DNA from: Pseudomonadota bacterium
GTDB taxonomy: Bacteria; Pseudomonadota; Gammaproteobacteria; JAKAQQ01
DNA: 6,050 nucleotides
Direction: 5' to 3'
Assembly: GCA_021828425.1 (NCBI GenBank)
Contig: JAKARN010000097.1
Coordinates: 1-6,050, forward strand
The notes beneath the pieces are model-generated. The model was not told the origin of the DNA. It made no database searches and saw only the letters and a list, made by a program, of their open reading frames with translations. Positions within the stretch are counted from its first letter, which is position 1, and each line of letters starts with the position of its first letter. Position numbers and translations under genes: made by a program. Positions 1 to 5,651 of the stretch are shown piece by piece.

Positions 1-2
1 AT

Positions 3-1475
3 CTAAAACCCGTAGTCTCCAAGCCCATCCATGGGTTTGGATGTGGGGCCCAGAAGACTGATGATCCAGAGTCCCGCGAAGTATGGAATAAGCCACCAAG
101 CCTGCTGCCACCCCAGGTCTGCCGCTCGCCCGCGATGAATCACGAAGTACCAGAACAGGTAAACCAGCCCGTAGATCGCCACCAGTCCGAGAAGCCACTT
201 GACCACGTCATAGCCAGTCCAGTAGATGATCCAGTTGGCCGCAATAAATGCGATCACCGAGATTATCCCCGCCAGACGCAACCGAAAGGGTCGCTTCGCA
301 TCCGGCATCGCCCGACGAAGATGAAGCAGGATGACTGGGCCGATGCTGTAAGACAGGACGGTGATCAGCGAGACGGCCGAAACCAGTTTCTGCCATGATG
401 GAAAGGGGAAAAAGAAAAAGACGCCAACAATGTAAGTCAGAATCAGGCCGATCCAAGGTACACCAAAACGATTGAGCTGGGTGACGCTCCGTGGCGCATT
501 GCCCATCTCTCCCGCGGCCATGATGATCCGCGGACTCCCTGTGACGTAGATAAAAGCCGTACCAAGCGGGGAAACGATCGCATCCACATAGAGAAGCACA
601 GCCCACCAGAATGCACCGACGGCAATGGCGATCGCTGCTAACGGGCTGAACATCCCGGTGAAACGCAAATGGGCCCAACCGTGGGCAATGTCAGCCGGAC
701 GCAGCGCAAAGATAAATGCAAACTGCAGGAGAACGTATATCAAAAGGGCGATCACAACCGAACCTATAAGTGCAATGGGTATATAGCGGCTTGGATTCCG
801 AGTTTCCCCCGCCAACGCAATCGCCTGCTGAAATCCCAGATAACTGAAAATGATACCTGCTGTTGCAACAGCGGTAAAAATCCCACTTACTGGGGTGCTG
901 GAGAGATGTGCCGTTATGTTGCCCGGATGAAAGGAATAAGCCATCAGGATCACAATCGTTGCCACCGGAACAACCACTTTCCACCAAGTGGCCGCACTGT
1001 TAATCGCGATGACCCAACGAACGGCCAGGAAATTGAGTGCCACGACAAATGCCAGCAAGATGGCAGCGGCGACAAAACCCAACCCGGTCAACAAGCCGAT
1101 GGTGGCATGGATGAATCCAGGGATGTAATCGTTGGCGTAGGTGAGAACCGCGCTGACCTCCACCGGAGGCACAGATACAAACGCCAAAAACAAAATCCAG
1201 CTCCAGATCTTGCCGACGAAATCACCATGACTGACGTGCGTCATATGGACAAGGGCTCCCGAGTTCGGGAACATCGTCGATAACTCGGCAAACACGAAAG
1301 CGAGGAAGAGGACCGTTGCAGCACCAACCACCCAAGAAATCACACTGAATGGACCAGCCTGTAGAGACGCATGGAGCGCCCCAAACAACCAACCGGATCC
1401 GATGATGCTGCCCAAGCTGGCGTACAACAAACCGACCACACCGGCATCCCGTTTAAGCTTTGTGGGTCCTGCCAT
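3..1475 (-). CDS. APC-superfamily amino acid permease, aspartate/proton symporter-like
   Basis: This 490-residue, very hydrophobic protein should form about 12 or more membrane helices in the inner membrane and import an amino acid, probably by proton symport. Family marks are visible. The glycine-rich first helix motif GSIIGSGWLFG is at residues 22-32. AELSTMFPNSG at 63-73 is the usual end of helix 2. SYLGFQQAIALAGETRNP at 211-228 matches the conserved helix 6 and following loop of APC carriers. The sequence style resembles YveA/AspP-type aspartate symporters and related uncharacterised permeases, but substrate cannot be read from sequence. The ATG start is well supported: GGAGG (plus positions 1481-1485) lies 5 bases upstream. 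The gene ends in TAG at 3-5, so it is complete. It is 211 bases from the preceding gene and may have its own promoter. I am sure of the superfamily and unsure of the substrate. Confidence 0.9.
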   Translation of the reverse strand: MAGPTKLKRDAGVVGLLYASLGSIIGSGWLFGALHASLQAGPFSVISWVVGAATVLFLAFVFAELSTMFPNSGALVHMTHVSHGDFVGKIWSWILFLAFVSVPPVEVSAVLTYANDYIPGFIHATIGLLTGLGFVAAAILLAFVVALNFLAVRWVIAINSAATWWKVVVPVATIVILMAYSFHPGNITAHLSSTPVSGIFTAVATAGIIFSYLGFQQAIALAGETRNPSRYIPIALIGSVVIALLIYVLLQFAFIFALRPADIAHGWAHLRFTGMFSPLAAIAIAVGAFWWAVLLYVDAIVSPLGTAFIYVTGSPRIIMAAGEMGNAPRSVTQLNRFGVPWIGLILTYIVGVFFFFPFPSWQKLVSAVSLITVLSYSIGPVILLHLRRAMPDAKRPFRLRLAGIISVIAFIAANWIIYWTGYDVVKWLLGLVAIYGLVYLFWYFVIHRGRAADLGWQQAWWLIPYFAGLWIISLLGPTSKPMDGLGDYGF

Positions 1476-1686
1476 AAATACCTCCGGAGTTATATTTCTG
1501 ACTCGTGAGCCCGTTACTTACTCAAGCTCCGGGCCGTTCTCACTGACTTGGTAACTGCACAACCAGCAAGCTTTCTGGGCTGGCGTCAACCCAGCCGGCC
1601 ATGATCCCCAAAACTTCCTGGAGAACAAGGGCCCGCTGATCCTAGCCGAAAGCTAGGGGTTACAGCAAGTCGCCCCCCCATTCGGC
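1476..1686. other. Intergenic region before the permease, several small inverted repeats
   Basis: This 211-base gap has no supportable gene. It holds several short inverted repeats. CCTAGC/GCTAGG is at 1641-1646 and 1652-1657 with a 5-base loop. GGCTGG/CCAGCC is at 1578-1583 and 1591-1596 with a 7-base loop. GTGAGCCCG at 1505-1513 can pair with CGGG at 1530-1533 plus CTCAC at 1539-1543. Neither of the first two is followed by a T-run on the minus strand, so I do not call an intrinsic terminator. No convincing sigma70 promoter is visible: TTGACG (minus, 1589-1584) has no matching -10 at the right distance. The region must separate the end of the upstream genes from the permease leader, but its exact function is not readable. 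Confidence 0.4.
1480..1485 (-). promoter_or_regulatory. Shine-Dalgarno of the permease gene
   Basis: Read on the minus strand, GGAGGT sits 4-5 bases before the ATG at 1475, a near-perfect ribosome binding site that fixes the start. It overlaps the 8-base palindrome CTCCGGAG (1482-1489), so a short hairpin or dimer pairing could partly mask it. Confidence 0.75.
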
Positions 1687-2292
1687 CTAGCGGACCCGGG
1701 TTACGAAAACCTGCTCGCCGTATCCTCGCACTTCAAGAACATAGCCAACTATCAATTTTTTGATCTTGACTCTGGGATCAATGAGTTTGGGGATTCGGAA
1801 ATATCCCGTACCGGACTGGACCCATGTCTGTCCATTCATGAGATGGAATCTAGTATTCCCAGTCCATCCCTGGAATACCCCGTCAATCCGGCTCTCGATT
1901 TCATTGGGGAGATGACGATATCGTCTTGGAGGTAATCCGAAGTGAGCCACCCGGCCCTGATGGGCCCTGAGTCGAGACGAAGGAGCGTGGCGTGGTGGTA
2001 CGATCGGGACGGCTGCCCTCGCAGAAACGACCGCCCTACTCATCGCGTGTAGGTGTGCTGCCAACCACCGTTCCAGAGCCTGCCGTTGTTCGGTACTCAA
2101 GCGGTCAATCCCCGCTCGGTCGTAGGCATCCACCGTCATGAGTTTTCTCAGACGTATCCTGGGTGTTGTCGGGGAATGCTTGTGTGCTGCCCACGCTGAT
2201 GCTCCAACTAGGCCGGTTGCACAACAGATAACCAAGGTAATGAATATCTTGCCTCTGGGGAGAGAGCGCCATTCCGAGGGCTTGGCATACAT
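1687..2292 (-). CDS. Exported protein of unknown function, last gene of the periplasmic operon
   Basis: This 201-residue protein begins with a basic segment and a hydrophobic stretch at about 15-33, followed by a plausible signal peptidase site after AWA at 33-35. The mature protein should be periplasmic or envelope-associated. Two blocks stand out. An acidic helical segment at about 57-78 contains GIDRLSTEQRQALERWL. A C-terminal module at about 132-200 reads ESRIDGVFQGWTGNTRFHL, NGQTW, then a V-rich end, and is likely beta-rich. From memory, this pairing of a 'GL.KLS..E..AL..WL' helix with an 'F.GW.G.T.F.L.NGQ.W' domain recurs in uncharacterised proteobacterial secreted proteins; no function is known to me. 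The middle (about 90-125) is basic and proline-rich and looks like a linker. The mature part has no cysteines. The ATG is 18 bases after the upstream gene's stop, with only a weak ribosome binding site, which suggests translation coupled to that gene. Confidence 0.75.
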   Translation of the reverse strand: MYAKPSEWRSLPRGKIFITLVICCATGLVGASAWAAHKHSPTTPRIRLRKLMTVDAYDRAGIDRLSTEQRQALERWLAAHLHAMSRAVVSARAAVPIVPPRHAPSSRLRAHQGRVAHFGLPPRRYRHLPNEIESRIDGVFQGWTGNTRFHLMNGQTWVQSGTGYFRIPKLIDPRVKIKKLIVGYVLEVRGYGEQVFVTRVR

Positions 2293-2310
2293 GGTGTGAG
2301 CCGCTCTGCT

Positions 2311-2745
2311 TTAGTGGTGGCCGCGCAATGCCCGGGCAGCCTGCAACAGGCTCTCACGAGCTGCAATGGCGAGATGGTGCGCCTGAACGAGGCTCATGGC
2401 CCGTTCTCCCGCGAGCGCATTACGCAGGGCTTGGTGGAGAGCACTGCGCACGGACGGGGCGGACATCCGGCTATCCGGAATAGCACCTTTTCCAAGTCCG
2501 TGGCAAGGATTCCCGGCCCTTGGATCGAACTGTCGTCCGTTTGGTCCGACCAGGCAGTTGATCACATGGTGGAGGTGAAGATGGGTCTGCGCCAAAGCGT
2601 GCATTTCGACCGCGAGACCAGCATGGATGGCTGCGACCTGGATCTCTGCACGGAGGTTGGTAGACGCCCGGGCTACGGGGGTCAAAAGAGGAGAAAACCC
2701 GATGAGGACACTCAAAAGAAACGACAGACACAACCGTTTGCTCAT
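2311..2745 (-). CDS. Small His-rich exported protein with a C-X16-C pair, unknown function
   Basis: This 144-residue protein has a clear signal peptide (basic MSKR, hydrophobic core to about residue 23, likely cleavage after A-R-A at 25-27). The mature protein is predicted to be largely helical. A compact block at 49-91 is distinctive: several histidines (H49, H55, H57, H59, H60) run into VINCLVGP, and a second cysteine follows in GNPC. The cysteines are C64 and C81, with H82 just after. There is no CXXCH, so it is not a standard c-type cytochrome. The Cys pair could form a disulfide, or the His/Cys cluster could bind metal or heme; both are inference. The remaining C-terminal half is alanine- and arginine-rich helix. 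The ATG start is supported by GGAGGG (plus 2755-2760) 9 bases upstream. An in-frame-shifted ATG at 2752 would sit too close to that site. It lies between the thioredoxin-like gene and another exported protein gene on the same strand. Confidence 0.75.
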   Translation of the reverse strand: MSKRLCLSFLLSVLIGFSPLLTPVARASTNLRAEIQVAAIHAGLAVEMHALAQTHLHLHHVINCLVGPNGRQFDPRAGNPCHGLGKGAIPDSRMSAPSVRSALHQALRNALAGERAMSLVQAHHLAIAARESLLQAARALRGHH

Positions 2746-2754
2746 TAAGCATGG

Positions 2755-2760
2755 CCCTCC
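2755..2760 (-). promoter_or_regulatory. Shine-Dalgarno of the His-rich protein gene
   Basis: GGAGGG on the minus strand, 9 bases before the ATG at 2745. It decides between this start and a competing ATG at 2752 in another frame, which would leave only two bases of spacing. Confidence 0.6.
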
Positions 2761-2766
2761 GATTAT

Positions 2767-2793
2767 TCAGGACTGACGTCCTGATATCTCAGG
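2767..2793 (-). other. Two mutually exclusive hairpins in an intergenic gap
   Basis: TCAGGAC (2767-2773) and GTCCTGA (2778-2784) form a perfect 7-base stem with a 4-base loop. The CCTGA within the second arm (2780-2784) can instead pair with TCAGG at 2789-2793 across the loop TATC. Both stems cannot exist at once. The element sits in the 84-base gap between the thioredoxin-like gene and the His-rich gene, just ahead of the latter's ribosome binding site. No T-run follows on the minus strand, so it is not a standard terminator. It could be a processing or stability element, an operator, or chance. Confidence 0.4.
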
Positions 2794-2829
2794 ATAACAC
2801 ACGAAGAATGCTCCCACCCCCGTTGGAAC

Positions 2830-3330
2830 CTAGGGTGACCGGTGCCCATGACTACGCAGAACCCCCATCCTGATCAGCACAAGATCCACTCGACCCATGC
2901 CGTGTCTTGCCAAAAAGCTGATGAGAGTCCTTTTTTCCCGCTGGCAAGCAGGATCCCATGAGGCCCAGGTCTCGATAAAAACCCATTCGGGAGCCCGGGA
3001 ATTCTTGTCGAGGGCGTGAAGCTGGTGAGGGAGGATCCAGTGCGTAAGTGGAGGCCCGGCGATCGGTCGAGGATCAGCCCAGACCCGGCTTAAGGCACCA
3101 ACCAGATCCTTGTGGTCGCCTTCGAAACGGAACACCAGCTGTCGCTTCGCGTTGTAAACCCAGAGACTCGGGAAAACTAGCCCACCCTTCCCCATCAGAT
3201 CCCTCAGGCGCTCTCCTCCGATTTGGATCTTCAATATCTGTGGTAGCGGACCCGCCAAGACAGGCGCCACCCCAATCAAGCCGACCATCAAAACTACATT
3301 CCGAAAACAACATGAACGATGGCTTGTCAT
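2830..3330 (-). CDS. Exported thioredoxin-like protein with degenerate active site (WDPAC)
   Basis: From the ATG at 3330 this is a 166-residue protein. It has an N-terminal signal peptide (basic start, hydrophobic 11-26, likely cleavage after VLA at 24-26), so it should be periplasmic. The C-terminal part reads EWVFIETWASWDPACQREK at 115-133, which matches the start of a thioredoxin fold: beta strand, then W-x-x-W-C-x-x-C followed by a helix. Here the first active-site Cys is Asp126 and only Cys129 remains, so ordinary dithiol exchange is not expected. An earlier block, FPSLWVYNAKRQLVFRFEG at 53-71, resembles the strand pair seen in redoxin-like proteins. The C terminus ends soon after the expected third strand, so the fold may be short. 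The same frame stays open upstream to a GTG at 3456, but that would overlap the cytochrome gene by 71 bases and bury the signal peptide; ATG at 3345 is a second alternative. No strong ribosome binding site settles the start. Confidence 0.7.
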   Translation of the reverse strand: MTSHRSCCFRNVVLMVGLIGVAPVLAGPLPQILKIQIGGERLRDLMGKGGLVFPSLWVYNAKRQLVFRFEGDHKDLVGALSRVWADPRPIAGPPLTHWILPHQLHALDKNSRAPEWVFIETWASWDPACQREKRTLISFLARHGMGRVDLVLIRMGVLRSHGHRSP

Positions 3331-3385
3331 AATCCGGCAACACATCAGCCCGGAAAAGGGCCGGCACCACAGGGCCGTTTCCTGC

Positions 3386-4063
3386 TCACCCGCCCGGAAT
3401 CTGCCCCAAGGGTCCGGGCTGACTCGCGAAATAGTTAGCGATATCGACCATCTCACGGTGGGTCAAGTTGGCCGCCATGGCGTTCATAATGGCGTTTTTC
3501 CGTTCTCCGGTTTTATATTCCTCGAGTGCACGGACCAAATAGGAGGGATACTGGCCCGCGAGATCCGGGAACTGGGGAGAAACAGACAAACCATGTTCCC
3601 CATGGCAGGCTGCACATGTGGTAATCAATTTGGCTCCGATCCCGGCCTTGGTACGACTGAACAGAGGCACCCGGGTTTTGATCTGGCCACGCAGGGATGC
3701 AAAATAGGCAGCAACGTCTCGCAGTTCAGGAACCGTCATACCGCGTGCCTGTGCCTTCATGGTGGGAAAATCCCTCTCACCTTTGCGGTAGTCCATCAAG
3801 GCCTCAAAGAGGTAGGCACGGTTTTGTCCCGCCACTTTTGGAATGTTGTAGAACGGGTAAGTTACTTCGAATCCCCTCATTCCATGGCAACCAATGCAGG
3901 TATAGGTCAGCATTTTGCCTTGCGCGATGTTCCGCGCTTGGTCATTAGCGGTCTTCGCTGAAACCAGAGGGGATGTGATTGCAAAACCAAAGAGGAAGAC
4001 TACGATGCCAACATTCGAACAAAGGTGCTTTACAAAATAACCGAATGGTTTCACATGATTCAT
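3386..4063 (-). CDS. Periplasmic diheme cytochrome c, c4 family
   Basis: This 225-residue protein carries electrons in the periplasm, typically between a quinol-oxidising complex and a terminal oxidase. A signal peptide is visible (hydrophobic 17-34, cleavage near V-S-A at 34-36). Two similar cytochrome domains follow, each with one heme site: CIGCH at 56-60 and CAACH at 150-154. Likely axial methionines are M102 (FPTMKAQ) in domain 1 and M193 (AIMNAMAANLT) in domain 2. Each domain ends with the c4-type helix DVAAYFAS or DIANYFASQ. Length and spacing are normal for cytochrome c4. I chose the ATG at 4063; a TTG two codons upstream (4069) is possible, and neither has a good ribosome binding site. 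The gene lies 163 bases after rocD and is probably the first gene of a four-gene operon of exported proteins. The physiological partner is not determined by the sequence. Confidence 0.93.
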   Translation of the reverse strand: MNHVKPFGYFVKHLCSNVGIVVFLFGFAITSPLVSAKTANDQARNIAQGKMLTYTCIGCHGMRGFEVTYPFYNIPKVAGQNRAYLFEALMDYRKGERDFPTMKAQARGMTVPELRDVAAYFASLRGQIKTRVPLFSRTKAGIGAKLITTCAACHGEHGLSVSPQFPDLAGQYPSYLVRALEEYKTGERKNAIMNAMAANLTHREMVDIANYFASQPGPLGQIPGG

Positions 4064-4097
4064 TGGCAACAGTTGACCGTGAGCTGGCTGGCAGCAT

Positions 4098-4135
4098 GTT
4101 ATCAGATTTCGTTATCGGCCGTGACTTCATGTCAC
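4098..4135 (-). promoter_or_regulatory. Candidate control region of the cytochrome operon
   Basis: About 35-70 bases before the cytochrome start there are two repeats. A direct repeat of GTTATC lies at 4098-4103 and 4111-4116 (GATAAC on the minus strand, 13-base periodicity). A perfect inverted repeat follows: GTGAC at 4121-4125 and GTCAC at 4131-4135 with a 5-base centre. Such pairs are typical of regulator binding sites, and GATAAC also resembles a -10 box, but no good -35 is positioned with it. The inverted repeat is one base too long in its centre for a CRP-type site. Function is inferred only from position and symmetry. Confidence 0.35.
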
Positions 4136-4189
4136 TCTCTTGCCCTCTCTTCAATCTCCAGACTGGTTTACTGCCCTAAGGTAGGTATT

Positions 4190-4221
4190 CGCAAAAGCCC
4201 TCCTTGGACCAGACGTCCAGG
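4190..4221 (-). terminator. Weak candidate terminator after rocD
   Basis: Just past the rocD stop, TGGAC (4205-4209) pairs with GTCCA (4215-4219) across a 5-base loop, and CC/GG (4202-4203 with 4220-4221) extends the stem past one bulged base. On the minus strand only a short run of four T follows (complement of 4193-4196), after several G. This may end rocD transcription partially; readthrough into the cytochrome gene is possible. Confidence 0.3.
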
Positions 4222-4226
4222 CAAGT

Positions 4227-5453
4227 TCAGGAAACCTTTCGCGACTCGCGCCCCAAGGCATTAAATACTTTCTGGATCCGGATGACCGCATCTTCTAGCT
4301 CAGGCGCCCCGATAACAAGGGGAGGGGCTAGGCGGATCACCGTATGATGGGTTTCCTTGGTCAGGATCCCTTCTTCAAGCAGCCTCTCACAAACGGTTCG
4401 AGCTCCCAAATACTGGGGGTCAACTTCAATGCCGACAAAAAGACCACGACCGCGCACCGCTCGGATGAAAGGGCTCTCTAATTTTTCCAAGGAAGCTAGA
4501 AAATCACCTCCGAGATGGGCTGACCGCTCGACCAAGCCTTCGTCCTCTATGACCCGGAGTGCCTCAAATCCGACTGCGGCGGCCAATGGGCTGCCACCAA
4601 AGGTGCTGCCGTGGTCCCCAGGGCCGAAAACCTGCATCACCTCACGCCGCGACAAGAACAAAGACACTGGTAGCAGTCCGCCACCTAAAGCCTTCCCTAG
4701 GATCAGCGCATCAGGTCGAACCTGCTCGTGCTCGCAAGCTAGGAAGTCCCCCGTGCGTCCGAGTCCGGTCTGTACTTCGTCCGCAATTAGGAGCACGTTT
4801 TGCTCCCGGCAGATAGCCGCGCACTGTGCCAAATATCCTTGAGGTGGGACGATGATCCCGCCCTCTCCCTGAATCGGTTCAACAAGAAACGCTGCCGTCT
4901 GGGGGGTGATGGCATGCCGCAAGGCTTCGGAATCACCGTAAGGGATGACCTTGAGCCCCGCCGGGAAGGGACCAAAACCCTTCCGGTACTGCATCTCACT
5001 GGACAAGCCAACTACAGTTATGCTGCGGCCATGGAAGTTGCCCCTGCAGGCTACGATTTCAGCTTGGCCTTCTGGCACTTTTTTGACCGTATATGCCCAT
5101 TTGCGTGCAGCCTTGAGCGCGGTTTCGACTGCCTCTGTCCCGCTATTCATCGGCAACGCCTGCTCCATCCCGGTCATCTCACAGGCCTTTTCGAGGAAAG
5201 GCCCGAGGCGATCGGAGTAAAACGCCCTCGAGGTCACTGCAAGTCGATTTGCCTGCTCAGTCAGCACCCGTACAAGACGCGGGTGACAATGTCCATGACT
5301 GACTGCGGAATAGGCACTCATCATGTCGAGATAACGTCGGCCCTCGGTATCCCAGACGTACACCCCCGAACCGCGGCTCAAAACGACTGGCAGCGGATCG
5401 TAGTTATGGGCGCCATAGTGCTTCTCAGTCTCTTGGAAAATCGCCTGGTTCAT
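4227..5453 (-). CDS. rocD: Ornithine--oxo-acid aminotransferase
   Basis: This 408-residue PLP enzyme transfers the delta-amino group of ornithine to 2-oxoglutarate, giving glutamate semialdehyde and glutamate. It links arginine/ornithine to proline and glutamate in the cytosol. It aligns along its whole length with ornithine aminotransferases, including human OAT as I recall it. The N terminus GAHNYDPLPVVLSRGSGVYVWD is diagnostic. Further marks are YSAVSHGHCHP at 48-58, SRAFYS at 75-80, NSGTEAVETALKAAR at 103-117 (phosphate-binding), GNFHGRS at 138-144 and VEPIQGEGG at 191-199. ADEVQTGLGRTG at 224-235 holds the aspartate facing the pyridine nitrogen (Asp225), and GKALGGG has the Schiff-base lysine Lys254. 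Arg143, Glu197 and Tyr48 correspond to the substrate-binding Arg180, Glu235 and Tyr55 of the human enzyme, which favours ornithine over acetylornithine as substrate. The ATG is preceded by AGGGTGA (5464-5458) at 4 bases. It is divergent from mdh. Confidence 0.95.
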   Translation of the reverse strand: MNQAIFQETEKHYGAHNYDPLPVVLSRGSGVYVWDTEGRRYLDMMSAYSAVSHGHCHPRLVRVLTEQANRLAVTSRAFYSDRLGPFLEKACEMTGMEQALPMNSGTEAVETALKAARKWAYTVKKVPEGQAEIVACRGNFHGRSITVVGLSSEMQYRKGFGPFPAGLKVIPYGDSEALRHAITPQTAAFLVEPIQGEGGIIVPPQGYLAQCAAICREQNVLLIADEVQTGLGRTGDFLACEHEQVRPDALILGKALGGGLLPVSLFLSRREVMQVFGPGDHGSTFGGSPLAAAVGFEALRVIEDEGLVERSAHLGGDFLASLEKLESPFIRAVRGRGLFVGIEVDPQYLGARTVCERLLEEGILTKETHHTVIRLAPPLVIGAPELEDAVIRIQKVFNALGRESRKVS

Positions 5454-5462
5454 GACGTCACC

Positions 5463-5504
5463 CTGAATTTCTGAATAATGTCCTTCTAGACGTTGAATAT
5501 TCTA
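5463..5504 (-). promoter_or_regulatory. Candidate rocD promoter and operator region
   Basis: Within 50 bases of the rocD start are TAGAAT on the minus strand (5504-5499), a possible -10 box without a good -35; the 8-base palindrome GAATATTC (5495-5502), overlapping that box; and a direct repeat CTGAAT-tt-CTGAAT (5463-5468, 5471-5476). TGAAT/ATTCA half-sites are reminiscent of arginine-repressor boxes, which would make sense for an ornithine enzyme, but the arrangement does not match the consensus inverted spacing. This is a suggestion only. Confidence 0.25.
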
Positions 5505-5617
5505 TCCTAAATCCGATGGATCTGCGGGATTCACCCATCCAGACTAACCTCTAGAAACCCCTTAAACTAGCCACGTCCGGGTGCAGCGTTAACCATCCCC
5601 GGCAGGGGGCTACCCAT

Positions 5618-5645
5618 CTGTCAACTCTTGGGTCTACGGTAAAAT
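5618..5645 (+). promoter_or_regulatory. Candidate sigma70-type promoter of mdh
   Basis: TAAAAT at 5640-5645 matches five of six bases of the -10 consensus. CTGTCA at 5618-5623 matches four of six of the -35 consensus, with a 16-base spacer. Transcription would start near 5652 and leave an untranslated leader of about 135 bases before mdh. It is a plausible pattern match without experimental support. Confidence 0.35.
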
Positions 5646-5651
5646 AACGTC

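Noticed and set aside
669..1283. Long plus-strand open frame of 204 codons inside the permease
   Set aside because: It is antisense to a well-supported membrane protein gene. Its product is rich in Cys, Arg, His and Asn with no recognisable domain, as expected of a shadow frame.
1489..1494. TATAAC on the minus strand as a -10 box for the permease
   Set aside because: Transcription would begin within the ribosome binding site and there is no -35 at a suitable distance.
1621..1691. Possible tRNA or small RNA in the gap before the permease
   Set aside because: The only good stem has a 5-base loop, and no cloverleaf or terminator with a T-run can be formed.
3331..3456. N-terminal extension of the thioredoxin-like protein to a GTG at 3456
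   Set aside because: It would overlap the cytochrome gene and place 42 residues before an evident signal peptide; the ATG at 3330 fits better.
5453..5460. TGACGTCA palindrome overlapping the rocD start codon
   Set aside because: It is a single 8-base palindrome overlapping the start codon and part of the ribosome binding site; probably chance.
4800..5474. Plus-strand open frame of 224 codons antisense to rocD
   Set aside because: rocD matches its family along the whole length; the opposite frame has no domain and no proper start context.
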